From the NCBI GenBank assembly GCA_020248265.1, contig JADCHX010000005.1:162590-226589 (forward strand): 64,000 bases of DNA, given 5' to 3'. Every line of letters starts with the position of its first letter. Position 1 is the stretch's first letter. A program made the position numbers and the translations under genes. The notes beneath the pieces are model-generated. The model ran no database searches and was not told the origin of the DNA. It saw only the letters and a program-made list of their open reading frames with translations. Source of the DNA: Rhodocyclaceae bacterium. Lineage in GTDB: Bacteria > Pseudomonadota > Gammaproteobacteria > Burkholderiales > CAIKXV01. Below, piece after piece: positions 16,524-25,069 of this stretch.

Positions 16524-17624
16524 TCAACGAACCTTCACGTGGCCGAGCAGCCCGGCCATGCCGATCATCATCTCGCCGAGGTCCTTCAGCGCGTTGGTGC
16601 GCGGCTGCGCGGCCGTGTGCGGCGTGATGGTCACGTTCGGATAGGCGAGCATCGGATCATCGGCCGCGCCGGGTTCATCGTAAGGCGTATCGAGCCCGAA
16701 GCCGCCGAGATGGCCGGACGCCAGCGCATCGAGTACCGCCGCGCGCTCGATCAGGTCGGAGCGCGAAGAGTTCACCAGGATGCAGCCCGGCTTCATCTGC
16801 GCGATGCGGCCACGGTCGAGGATATGCCGCGTGGAGGCGTTGCCCGGCAGCTGCACGCTGACGAAGTCGCTCTGCGCCAGCATCGATTCGATCGGCGCGT
16901 ACTCGGCACCGTACACCGCTGCCTCGGCGGCCGGCACCGGCGTGCGCTGCCAGTACAGCACGCGCATGCCCAGCGCAGCGGCGCGGATCGACAGCTCGCG
17001 TCCGATCTCTCCGAAGCCGACGATACCCAGCGTCGACTCGTACAACATGCGAATGCCCGGGATGCGTGCCCAGTTCGAGTTGCCGGTATGGCGGCGGTCG
17101 TACATCTTCGGCTGGTAGCCGGCAGCCTGCAACTGCTCCATGCTGAGCAGGCCATGGGTGATGTGCAGCTTCTTCGCGATGTCGAGCATCAGCGCGATAG
17201 AGTGCTCGGCGCAGGCAATGTTCGAGCGGCGGCGCTGCGTGGCCACCGGGATGCCGCGCTCGCGGCAGGCGGCCGCGTCGATCGCGCGGGTGATCATCCC
17301 GTACTTCTGCACCAGCTTCAGGTCATTGCCCGCGGCGAGCTCGTCGAGCCCGACGGCGAGCGACTCGGTGACGATCGCTTCGGCGCCGGGCAACTTCGCA
17401 CGCAGGTCTTCCTGCGTCTTCGCCGTCACCACGGTGGCGGGATACATCGTGCCGACCTTCGAGCGGATGTCGTCGCACCAGGCCGGAAAGTCGGCGGTAT
17501 GCGCGAAGAAGTCGATGAACGCGTCGGTGCGCTCCTTCGTGGCGGTCGGGTCGAGCACGACCTGCAGGATGCGCGGGAACGGATCGTCTTCGACGACGAT
17601 CAGCGGCTGGCGGGAATCGGCCAT
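16524..17624 (-). CDS. D-isomer-specific 2-hydroxyacid dehydrogenase
   Basis: The 366-residue protein has the Rossmann segment LGIVGFGEIGRELSIRAAAL, the substrate-side segment GCILVNSSRSDLIE (usually NTARG; the Arg is kept), and the catalytic His in VTITPHTAAQPR. It would interconvert a 2-oxoacid and a D-2-hydroxyacid with NAD(P)H, or act on a phosphorylated hydroxyacid. The N-terminal half includes AEHSIALMLDIAKKLH. The start at 17624 gives the full domain; the frame back to 18296 reads out of frame through the AhpD-like gene. It is followed after 27 bases by a Bug gene. Confidence 0.86.
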   Translation of the reverse strand: MADSRQPLIVVEDDPFPRILQVVLDPTATKERTDAFIDFFAHTADFPAWCDDIRSKVGTMYPATVVTAKTQEDLRAKLPGAEAIVTESLAVGLDELAAGNDLKLVQKYGMITRAIDAAACRERGIPVATQRRRSNIACAEHSIALMLDIAKKLHITHGLLSMEQLQAAGYQPKMYDRRHTGNSNWARIPGIRMLYESTLGIVGFGEIGRELSIRAAALGMRVLYWQRTPVPAAEAAVYGAEYAPIESMLAQSDFVSVQLPGNASTRHILDRGRIAQMKPGCILVNSSRSDLIERAAVLDALASGHLGGFGLDTPYDEPGAADDPMLAYPNVTITPHTAAQPRTNALKDLGEMMIGMAGLLGHVKVR

Positions 17625-17632
17625 GGTGCGGT

Positions 17633-18205
17633 TCAACCTTTCTTCGGCGGCAGGGGTTCGAAGTCGGCCTCGAGCGCGGTGAGCACCCGGGTCAGCATGT
17701 TGTAGGCGGCGACCAGCATGGTCAGCTCGACGATCTGGCGTTCGTCGAAGTGCGGCTTGAGCGCCGCGAACACCGGATCGGGTACGGTGACCTGGCGGGT
17801 CATCGCGTCCATGTAGGACAGTGCCGCGCGCAGCCGCGGATCGAACAGCGCGGCCTCCGGCGAAGCGGCATCGTCCCAGCGCGCATCGCGGTTGCCCACT
17901 GCGGCGACCTGCGCCGGCGTGAAGCCCTCCTCTTGCGCATAGACGCCGGCATGCACGCGCCGCACGTACTCGCAGCCGGTCACCACCGCGACGCGCAGGA
18001 TCACCAGTTCGCGCAGGAAGCCGTCGAGCTCGGTCTCCCAGCGCAGCGAAGAGTTCTGCTCGTACCAGGCCATCGCCGCAGCCGGGCTGTGCAGCATCAG
18101 CCGGTAGATCATCGACAGCGTGCCACGGCGCCCCCCGCGGATCTTCGCGATCGGTTCGGCGAGTTCCGGGTGTTCGTGTTCCTCGATCAGGCTGACCCGT
18201 GCCAT
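17633..18205 (-). CDS. carboxymuconolactone decarboxylase (AhpD-like) family protein
   Basis: This 190-residue all-helical protein resembles the CMD/AhpD family through the segment ELVILRVAVVTGCEYVRRVHAG. AhpD-type peroxidases have Cys-x-x-Cys and a His here; only one Cys and the His remain, so disulfide chemistry of the AhpD type is unlikely and a lactone- or acid-processing role is more plausible. It is first in a four-gene operon with the dehydrogenase (8 bases away), a Bug receptor and an aldolase, and diverges from the LigI-like gene. Confidence 0.78.
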   Translation of the reverse strand: MARVSLIEEHEHPELAEPIAKIRGGRRGTLSMIYRLMLHSPAAAMAWYEQNSSLRWETELDGFLRELVILRVAVVTGCEYVRRVHAGVYAQEEGFTPAQVAAVGNRDARWDDAASPEAALFDPRLRAALSYMDAMTRQVTVPDPVFAALKPHFDERQIVELTMLVAAYNMLTRVLTALEADFEPLPPKKG

Positions 18206-18294
18206 GGATGTCTTTCGCGCTGGAAGGGATGCAGGGTTGGACAGGAAGGTTCGCTATTATGCCGGTCGATCCCGTCCGACAGAGAACCCAGACC

Positions 18295-19161
18295 ATGAAA
18301 CCCTGCCGCGGTCCAGACGACCAGCCGACCCGCCCGATGCAGCCGATGCCGGCCGGCGCCTGCGACGCCCACTGCCATGTGTTCGGTCCCTACGACCGCT
18401 TCCCCCTGTCGCCCACGCGCAGCTTCACCCCGCCCGAGATCCCGTTCGAACGCCTGCGGGGGCTGCACGACTTCCTCGGCATCGAGCGCTCGGTGCTGGT
18501 GCAGGCTAGCTGCCACGGCAGCGACAACGGCGCGATGCTCGATGCGATCGCACGCAGCGGCGGCCGCTACCGGGGCGTCGCGATCGTCGCGCCCGACACG
18601 ACCGACGCCGAGCTCGCCGCGCTGCATGCCGGCGGCATCCGCGGCGTGCGCTTCAACTTCGTCGCCCACCTCGGCGGTGCGCCCGACCTGGGCTTCTTCT
18701 GGAAGACGCTGGAGCGGATCGCGCCGCTCGGCTGGCATGTGCAGATCCACCTCGATGCGATGGACATCCCGAAGCATGCCGACCTGTTCGCGAAGATCGC
18801 GATCCCGTTCGTGATCGACCACATGGGACGAGTGAAGGCCTCCGACGGTGTCGACCATCCCGTGTTCCGGCAACTTGTCGACCTGCTTGCGACCAACCCT
18901 CGGGCCTGGGTGAAGGTGTCAGGCTCGGAGCGGGTATCGACCGCCGGGCTGCCCTTCCACGATGCGACACCCTTCGTGCGCGCGCTCTACGCGGCGGCGC
19001 CTGAGCGCACGTTGTGGGGCACCGACTTTCCGCATCCGAACCTCGCCGGCGACATGCCCAACGACGGCGGGCTGATCGACCTGTTCATGCACAACTTTCC
19101 CGACCCGGAAGATCGGCAGCGCATCCTGGTCGACAACCCGGCACGGCTGTACTGGCGGTAG
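18295..19161 (+). CDS. amidohydrolase, 2-pyrone-4,6-dicarboxylate lactonase-like
   Basis: The 288-residue TIM-barrel hydrolase starts MKPCRGPDDQPTRP and continues ACDAHCHVFGPYDRFP, the HxH metal motif in the form seen in LigI-type lactonases. FVIDHMGRVKA and LWGTDFPHPNL supply the later His and catalytic Asp. LigI opens 2-pyrone-4,6-dicarboxylate to oxalomesaconate in protocatechuate 4,5-cleavage; a lactone of that kind is the best guess. An ATG at 18259 is preceded by AGGAAGG, but it lies within a TATTAT sequence that could be a -10 element, and relatives begin near MKPC, so 18295 is preferred. Confidence 0.8.
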   Translation: MKPCRGPDDQPTRPMQPMPAGACDAHCHVFGPYDRFPLSPTRSFTPPEIPFERLRGLHDFLGIERSVLVQASCHGSDNGAMLDAIARSGGRYRGVAIVAPDTTDAELAALHAGGIRGVRFNFVAHLGGAPDLGFFWKTLERIAPLGWHVQIHLDAMDIPKHADLFAKIAIPFVIDHMGRVKASDGVDHPVFRQLVDLLATNPRAWVKVSGSERVSTAGLPFHDATPFVRALYAAAPERTLWGTDFPHPNLAGDMPNDGGLIDLFMHNFPDPEDRQRILVDNPARLYWR

Positions 19162-19179
19162 CAACCGGAAGACCTGCGA

Positions 19180-20187
19180 TCAGGCGGGAGTGATCCCAGT
19201 CGCCTTGATCACCCTGCCCCATTTGTCCACTTCGCTCTTCACGTAGGCGGCGAACGCATCCTGCGTGCCGCCGCGCGGATCGAAGCCGAGGGTGACCAGG
19301 CGATCGCGCACCTCGGGCAGCTTCAGCGCTAGGTTGAGCTCCTCGTTCAGCCGGCGCCCGAGCGCGGGCGGCAGGCCAGGCGGGCCGAACACGCCGATCC
19401 ATGAACTGTTCTCGAAGTCGGAGAGCCCGGCCTCCTTCAGCGTCGGCACGTCCGGCAGCAGCGGCATGCGCGAACGTGCGGCGACCGCCAGCACGCGCAG
19501 CGTATTGGCCTTGATCTGGCCGAACGCCGTCGGGATGGTAGTGACCGCCATGTCGACCTGCTGGGCGACGGTGGCAGACACCGGTGCCACGCCGCCGGCG
19601 AAGGGCACATGTACCGGGTCGAGCCCCGGCAGCGGGCGGAACACGAATTCGGCAGTGAGGTGCTCGGTGGTACCGACGCCGGCAGTGGCGAAGGTAAAGC
19701 GCCCGCCCTTGGTGACCTTGATGAACTCCGCCAGCCCCTTCGCCGGGCTGGACGCATGCACCGCGAAGATCGTGGGCGTGCTGGCGGCATTGACGATCGG
19801 CGTCAGGCCGCGCGAGGGGTCGACCGCGTCCTTGCCGACGGTCGCATTGACCGATACCGCAGTGGTCGTCACCAGCAGCGTGTGGCCATCGGGCTGGGCG
19901 GCGCTGACGATCTTCGCGCCGAGTGCACCGGCGGCGCCGGGACGGTTGTCCACGATCACCTGCTGCCCGAGCCGGTCGGACAACCGGCTGCTCAGCGTGC
20001 GCGCGATGGTGTCGGCGATGCCACCAGCCCCGAAGGCGACCACCAGGCGCACCGGCCGCGACGGATAGGACGACTGCGCGAACAGCGCGCCGGCGCTGCC
20101 GGTCACCGCGGCACCGGCTGCCACCTGGAGCAGCCGGCGCCTGCCAGCAAAGGTGCCACGCGGCATTTCGTCGGAACGGTCGTTCAT
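19180..20187 (-). CDS. Bug/TctC family receptor, Tat-like signal
   Basis: This 335-residue receptor closes the ten-gene run. Its N-terminus holds GRRRLLQVAAGAAVTG, a possible twin-arginine signal, so it may be exported folded, unlike its paralogues. Cleavage is likely after GALFA. Blocks are VRLVVAFGAGGIADTIARTL, DNRPGAAGALGAK and QPDGHTLLV. The pocket segment DPVHVPFAGGVAPVS deviates from the usual PYKG. Its ATG overlaps the stop of the upstream Mo-subunit gene as ATGA, so the receptor is translationally coupled to the enzyme. Its probable ligand is therefore the substrate or product of that enzyme. Confidence 0.88.
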   Translation of the reverse strand: MNDRSDEMPRGTFAGRRRLLQVAAGAAVTGSAGALFAQSSYPSRPVRLVVAFGAGGIADTIARTLSSRLSDRLGQQVIVDNRPGAAGALGAKIVSAAQPDGHTLLVTTTAVSVNATVGKDAVDPSRGLTPIVNAASTPTIFAVHASSPAKGLAEFIKVTKGGRFTFATAGVGTTEHLTAEFVFRPLPGLDPVHVPFAGGVAPVSATVAQQVDMAVTTIPTAFGQIKANTLRVLAVAARSRMPLLPDVPTLKEAGLSDFENSSWIGVFGPPGLPPALGRRLNEELNLALKLPEVRDRLVTLGFDPRGGTQDAFAAYVKSEVDKWGRVIKATGITPA

Positions 20188-22577
20188 GCCTGCTTCCCCT
20201 TCATGCCGTTTTCGATCAACGCATAGAGCTGCGCCGGCGTGATCGGCGTCTGGTTGATGCGCACCCCGAACGGCGACAGTGCATCCTCGATCGCCGACAT
20301 GATCGCCGGGGTCATCGGGATCACGCCGCATTCGCCCACGCCCTTCACCCCCAGCGGATTGCCCGGCGTCGGCGATTCCCGATGATGCAGTTCCATCCGC
20401 GGCATCTCGGTCGAGGTGACCAGCAGGTATTCGCCCAGGTTGGTCGTCACCGGCTGGGCGTTCTCGTCGAAGCCCATCCATTCGAACAGCGCATTGCCGA
20501 TGCCGTGCGCGATGCCGCCGGCAAGCTGCCCGTCGATCACCATCGGGTTGATCATGCGCCCGGCGTCGTGCACGAAAACCAGGCGCAGGATGTGCACGCC
20601 ACCGGTTTCCGGATCGACCTCGACCTCGACGACCGCCGAGCCGCTCGAGAATGCCATGTCGTCGATCAGCACCTGCTCGGTCGCCTCCAGGCCGGCGCTT
20701 ACGCCACCAGGCAGCGAGTAGCCCGCGGTACCGACCAGCGAACGCGCGATCGCGCCGAGTTCGACGCGGCGCGACGGCTGGCCGACCACCACGACCTCGT
20801 TGCCGACGATCTCCAGTTCGGCTTCCGTCGCCTTCAGGAGTACTGCCGCGACCTTCAGCACCTTCGCACGCACGTTCTGCGCGGCGACATGGGCGGAAGA
20901 GCCCGCCACCACGGTCTGCCGGCTGTTCGATCCGCCCAGGCCCATCGCCGTGGCTGCGGTGTCACCGGTGGTGACGGTGACATTCGACAGATCGCGCCCG
21001 AGCTGCTCGGCCACCACCTGCGACAGCATCGTGCGCGTGCCCTGCCCCATCGCGGCAGCGCCGGCATACGCATGCACCTTGCCCGAAGGGCCGATGCGCA
21101 CCGTGACCGATTCGAACGGGCCGCGGCCCGTGCCCTTGACGAAGTTCGAAAGACCGATGCCGACGTAGCGGCCCTCTGCGCGCGCCGCGGCCTGGCGCGC
21201 CGGGAAACCCTCCCAGTCGGCGCGCTGCAGCGCCTCGGCAAAGCACGCCGGGAAGTCGCCGCTGTCGAGCGTCACCCACTGGCCGCCGCGCGCCTTCAGC
21301 TGCGTGCGGTAGGGCATCTTCTCCGGCGGGATCATGTTGCGCCGGCGCACCTCGGCGCGATCGAGCTTCAGTTCGCGCGCGACACGGTCGAGCAGCCGCT
21401 CCATCACGAACGTGCCCTGCGGATGCCCGGCGCCGCGCACCGGCGTCACCGGCACCTTGTTGGTCAGCGCCACCTTCACGTTCATCGCGTAATGCGGGAT
21501 CTCGTAGCCGAGCGGCACGTTCTCGGCCGAGTTGTGCGCGAGGTTGATGCCGCGCGCGGTGTAGGCCCCGTGGTCGTGCACGATCGAGCCGCGGATGCCG
21601 AGCACCCGGCCTTCATCGTCGACTGCGACTTCCGTATCCCAGTACTGGTCGCGCTCCTGGGTGGTCGCGATGAAGTGTTCGCGACGATCCTCGATCCACT
21701 TGACCGGCCGGCCGCACAGGCGCGCGGCCAGCGTCACGCAGATCTCTTCGGGGTAGGTGACCAGCTTCGGGCCGAAGCCGCCGCCGACATCCGGCGTCGC
21801 CACGCGGATCTGGTTCTCGTGCAGCCCGAGGATCTCGCAGATCACGCGCATCGCCGCATGCGGCATCTGGGTGGATGTCCATAGCGTCGTGCGGTCCTCG
21901 AGCGAGTCGTGGCGCGCGACGCAGCCTCGGCACTCGATCGAATGGCTGCCGCCGCGGTGCTGCCAGAACGACTCGCTGAACACATGCTTCGCCTCGGCGA
22001 ACACGCGCTCGCTTTCGCCGTACTTCATGTCGAACTCGGCGAGCAGGTTGTGCGGCGATTCACGGTGCACCAGTGGCGCATCGGGTGCGAGCGCAGCCCG
22101 GCAGTCGGATACCGCCGGCAACGGATCGAAATCCACATCGACCAGCGTCGCCGCGTCCTCGGCGATGTAGCGCGTGTCGGCGAGCACGATCGCGACCGGT
22201 TCGCCGACATGGACCGCCTCGTCGGCAGCAAGCACCTGTCGGTTGTGGTCCTGCTTGTAGTGCGAGCTGGGCAGGCCGACCACCAGACGGTCGGTGGCGA
22301 AATGCGGCTTGAAGTCTTCGTAGGTGTAGACCGCGTGCACGCCGGGCAGCGCCAGCGCGGCCGAGGCATCGATGCTCCGGATCGCTGCATGGGCATGCGG
22401 GCTGCGCACGAACGCCGCCTGCAACAGGCCGGGCATGTGGATGTCGTCGACGAATCGACCATGCCCGGTGAGCAGTGCATGGTCCTCCAGCCGCGGGACG
22501 CTGGCACCGATCAGGCTGTCGCCCGGGCGCGCAGGATCGACGATCGGCGACATGGCGGTCGCGGCGGCCGTGCTCAT
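20184..22577 (-). CDS. xanthine dehydrogenase family molybdopterin-binding subunit
   Basis: The 797-residue catalytic subunit of a molybdenum hydroxylase adds a water-derived oxygen at a C-H bond of an aromatic or heterocyclic compound or aldehyde. The N-terminal domain opens SVPRLEDHALLTGHGRFVDD, Mo-cofactor loops include GGGFGPKLVTYPEE and GQGTRTMLSQV, and the base Glu is in GVGECGVIPMTPA. The active-site loop TPVRGAGHPQG lacks the AYRCSFR signature of form I CO dehydrogenase. The start at 22577 overlaps the 2Fe-2S subunit stop as ATGA; the earlier ATG at 22667 reads out of frame through that gene. It is the second Mo subunit of the run. Confidence 0.9.
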   Translation of the reverse strand: MSTAAATAMSPIVDPARPGDSLIGASVPRLEDHALLTGHGRFVDDIHMPGLLQAAFVRSPHAHAAIRSIDASAALALPGVHAVYTYEDFKPHFATDRLVVGLPSSHYKQDHNRQVLAADEAVHVGEPVAIVLADTRYIAEDAATLVDVDFDPLPAVSDCRAALAPDAPLVHRESPHNLLAEFDMKYGESERVFAEAKHVFSESFWQHRGGSHSIECRGCVARHDSLEDRTTLWTSTQMPHAAMRVICEILGLHENQIRVATPDVGGGFGPKLVTYPEEICVTLAARLCGRPVKWIEDRREHFIATTQERDQYWDTEVAVDDEGRVLGIRGSIVHDHGAYTARGINLAHNSAENVPLGYEIPHYAMNVKVALTNKVPVTPVRGAGHPQGTFVMERLLDRVARELKLDRAEVRRRNMIPPEKMPYRTQLKARGGQWVTLDSGDFPACFAEALQRADWEGFPARQAAARAEGRYVGIGLSNFVKGTGRGPFESVTVRIGPSGKVHAYAGAAAMGQGTRTMLSQVVAEQLGRDLSNVTVTTGDTAATAMGLGGSNSRQTVVAGSSAHVAAQNVRAKVLKVAAVLLKATEAELEIVGNEVVVVGQPSRRVELGAIARSLVGTAGYSLPGGVSAGLEATEQVLIDDMAFSSGSAVVEVEVDPETGGVHILRLVFVHDAGRMINPMVIDGQLAGGIAHGIGNALFEWMGFDENAQPVTTNLGEYLLVTSTEMPRMELHHRESPTPGNPLGVKGVGECGVIPMTPAIMSAIEDALSPFGVRINQTPITPAQLYALIENGMKGKQA

Positions 22578-23083
22578 CGCACACCCCCTGCCGGAGCCGT
22601 GCCGCGTATCGTCTTCGCCGCGGCCAGCGTCGCATCGACGATCGCCTGGTAGCCGGTGCAACGGCACAGGTTGCCGGATATCGCGACACGCACCTCGGCC
22701 TCGGTCGGATCAGGGTTGTCGCCCAGCAGCTCCACCAGCGTGGTCAGCATGCCGGGGGTGCAGAAGCCGCACTGCAGGCCATGCAGGTCCTTGAACGCCT
22801 GCTGCAGCGGGTGCAGCGTGCCATCCGGGGCGGCGATGCCTTCGACGGTCGTCACCTCGCGCCCGCTCGCCTGCACCGCCAGCATCAGGCAGCCGCGGGT
22901 GGATCGCCCGTCGACCAGCACGGTGCAGGCACCGCACACGCCATGTTCGCAGCCCAGGTGAGTGCCGGTCAGCTCCAGCTGGTGGCGCAGGAAGTCGGCC
23001 AGCGTATGCCGGACATCCACCGTCGCCTGCACGGCCCTGCCGTTGATCTTCAGAGAGATGCTTCGGGAAAGCGTCGAGTCCAT
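22574..23083 (-). CDS. xanthine dehydrogenase family 2Fe-2S subunit
   Basis: The 169-residue small subunit carries two 2Fe-2S clusters that pass electrons from molybdenum to FAD. The plant-ferredoxin cluster motif is [16 protein letters not shown] with a later Cys in TRGCLML, and the helical domain holds [10 protein letters not shown] and NLCRCTGY. These are complete, so the protein should be functional. It lies 15 bases after the FAD subunit gene and overlaps the Mo subunit gene by four bases. Confidence 0.93.
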   Translation of the reverse strand: MDSTLSRSISLKINGRAVQATVDVRHTLADFLRHQLELTGTHLGCEHGVCGACTVLVDGRSTRGCLMLAVQASGREVTTVEGIAAPDGTLHPLQQAFKDLHGLQCGFCTPGMLTTLVELLGDNPDPTEAEVRVAISGNLCRCTGYQAIVDATLAAAKTIRGTAPAGGVR

Positions 23084-23098
23084 TCGTCTGCCTCGGTT

Positions 23099-23992
23099 TC
23101 AGTGTCCGGCCGCGCCGGTCGCGCGCCCACCCTGCGCGATGCTGGCCAGCGCGGCATCGAGCGCGCGCCGCGACATGACGACCGCCAGTTGCTGTCGGTA
23201 CGAGGCCGGCGCGTGGATGTCTTCCATCGCCTCCAGCGCGCGGCAGGCCTCGGTCGCCTGGCGGAACAGCGCCGCCGAGGCCACCTGCCCGACCAGTGCC
23301 TGTTCGACCGCAGCCACGCGCACCGGTGCCGGGCCGATGCCGCCCAGGGTCAGCGATACCCGCGTGATCTTGCCGGCTGCGTCTACGACGAGCAGTGCCG
23401 CTGCCAGCACTACCGCATAATCGCCATGGCGCCGCGCGAACTCGACGAATCCATGTCCATGGCCCTGCGGCCAGTCGGGCAGTTCAATGTCCGTGAGCAG
23501 TTCGTCGGGCTCGAGTGACGGCGTCATGTAGCCTGCGGGGAAGGCCTGGAACGGCATCGTGCGCACGCCGCGCGCGCTCTGAACCGTCAGCACGGCATCC
23601 AGTGCTGCGCAGACCGCAGGCAACTCGGCGGCCGGGTCGAGTTGGCAGAGCGAGCCGCCGATGGTGCCGCGGTTACGCGTCTGCCGGTGCCCGACCCACT
23701 GGATGGCATCGGCGAGCAGCGGGCAGCGCGCCCGCACCACTGCCGAGTGCTCCAGGTCGCGCTGGCGCGTCATCGCGCCGATGCGCAGCCCCCCCGGGCG
23801 TTCCTCGATCGCGGACAGCGCCGGGATGCAGCCGAGATCGACCAGGTGGTCCGGCATGACGAAGCGCATGTTCAACATCGGCATCATCGACTGCCCGCCT
23901 GCGAGCAGGCGCGCGTTGTCGAGGGTCGCCATCAGGGTGCAGGCTTCCTCGACAGTGCCGGGATCATGGTAGGCAAAGGCTGGCGGTTTCAT
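23099..23992 (-). CDS. xanthine dehydrogenase family FAD-binding subunit
   Basis: At 297 residues this is the medium subunit. The FAD-binding segments are RLLAGGQSMMPMLNMRF near residue 30 and NRGTIGGSLCQLDPAAELPA near residue 107, followed by a CO-dehydrogenase-flavoprotein C-terminal domain. It passes electrons to an acceptor outside the trimer. The gene begins 20 bases after the stop of a Bug gene and stands first in the second FAD/2Fe-2S/Mo trio, the same order as coxM-coxS-coxL. Confidence 0.92.
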   Translation of the reverse strand: MKPPAFAYHDPGTVEEACTLMATLDNARLLAGGQSMMPMLNMRFVMPDHLVDLGCIPALSAIEERPGGLRIGAMTRQRDLEHSAVVRARCPLLADAIQWVGHRQTRNRGTIGGSLCQLDPAAELPAVCAALDAVLTVQSARGVRTMPFQAFPAGYMTPSLEPDELLTDIELPDWPQGHGHGFVEFARRHGDYAVVLAAALLVVDAAGKITRVSLTLGGIGPAPVRVAAVEQALVGQVASAALFRQATEACRALEAMEDIHAPASYRQQLAVVMSRRALDAALASIAQGGRATGAAGH

Positions 23993-24013
23993 CGTCGGGT
24001 CATGGCGCGGATG

Positions 24014-25069
24014 TCATTGCAGGTCGATGCGGATGTCGGCATCGCGGGTGAGCTTGATCCATTTCGCATACTCGGACTGCAGGAAGGTCGAGAACGCTTC
24101 AGGCAGCGCAAAGTTCGGTTCCGCGCCGAGCCTGGCCAGCCCGTCGCGCACCTCGGCCGACTGCAGTGCGCCCCCGATCTCGCGCGCGAGCAGGGAGACC
24201 GTCGCCGCCGGCGTGCCGGCGGGTGCCAGCACGCCAGTCCACAGGGCCACCTCGTAGCCGGGCACGCCGGCCTCGGCCAGCGTGGGCACCTCAGGCAGCA
24301 GTGGCGAGCGGCGGACGGTGCTCATGGCAAGCGCACGCAGGCGACCCGAGCGCACCAGGGGCACCGCAGCCGGGGTGCTGTTCATGCCCGCCTGCAGGGT
24401 ACCGGCGAGCAGGTCGGGCACGGCCAGCACCGCACCCTTGTACGGCACATGCAGCATGCGGGTGCCGGTCAGCGCATTGAACAGCGCCATCGCAAGATGC
24501 GAAGTCGTGCCGCTGCCCGCCGAGCCGAAGGCCAGTTCGCCCGGACGGCGGCGCGCGAGCGCGATCAGTTCGCGCGCGCTGGCGACCGGCAGCGCCGGAT
24601 GCACCACCAGCACCAGCGGCACGTCGGCCACCCGGGCGATCGGGGCGAAATCCTTCAACGGATCGTACGAGACGCGCGGTGCGACGGCCGGCAGCATCAC
24701 CAGTTCCGGCGACCCGAGCAGCAGCACGTGCCCGTCTGGGGCCGAACGCGCGACGTATTCCGCGCCGATGGTGCCGCCTGCGCCGGTGCGGTTCTCGACG
24801 AGCAGCGGCTGCCTGAGCCGGTCGGACAGCCGGGCATTGAGGATGCGCGCCGTGGTGTCGGACCCGCCGCCCGCCGGAAACGGGACGACCATGCGCACCG
24901 GCCGGACGGGATAGCCCTGCGCCGATGCGGGCGCCGGCAGCAGGGTGGACGCAAGCAACAGAAGCAGCGCGAAGGGCGCGGGCGCCTGGTGCGCACGCCA
25001 GCGGGGCGCGCATGCCGGCGCCTGTACCGAAGCCCCGGCCGCGGGTGCCGCCTGCGGCCGCAGGATCAC
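24014..25069 (-). CDS. Bug/TctC family receptor, tandem paralogue
   Basis: The 351-residue receptor is best started at a GTG (25069) that overlaps the previous stop as GTGA; no ATG lies near, and the open frame to 25294 is antiparallel noise. A 40-residue N-region precedes the signal helix, which ends near PASA. Blocks are VRMVVPFPAGGGSDTTARIL, ENRTGAGGTIGAE and MLHVPYKGAVLAVPDLLAG. It shares the stretches VMLPAVA, DPLKDF and IARVADVPL with the next receptor, so the two are tandem duplicates. It lies directly before the FAD subunit of the second hydroxylase. Confidence 0.85.
   Translation of the reverse strand: MILRPQAAPAAGASVQAPACAPRWRAHQAPAPFALLLLLASTLLPAPASAQGYPVRPVRMVVPFPAGGGSDTTARILNARLSDRLRQPLLVENRTGAGGTIGAEYVARSAPDGHVLLLGSPELVMLPAVAPRVSYDPLKDFAPIARVADVPLVLVVHPALPVASARELIALARRRPGELAFGSAGSGTTSHLAMALFNALTGTRMLHVPYKGAVLAVPDLLAGTLQAGMNSTPAAVPLVRSGRLRALAMSTVRRSPLLPEVPTLAEAGVPGYEVALWTGVLAPAGTPAATVSLLAREIGGALQSAEVRDGLARLGAEPNFALPEAFSTFLQSEYAKWIKLTRDADIRIDLQ

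Noticed and set aside
16524..18296. 590-codon frame that looks like a fusion ending in the 2-hydroxyacid dehydrogenase
   Set aside because: The first 224 codons are an out-of-frame reading of the AhpD-like gene. The dehydrogenase is complete from the ATG at 17624.
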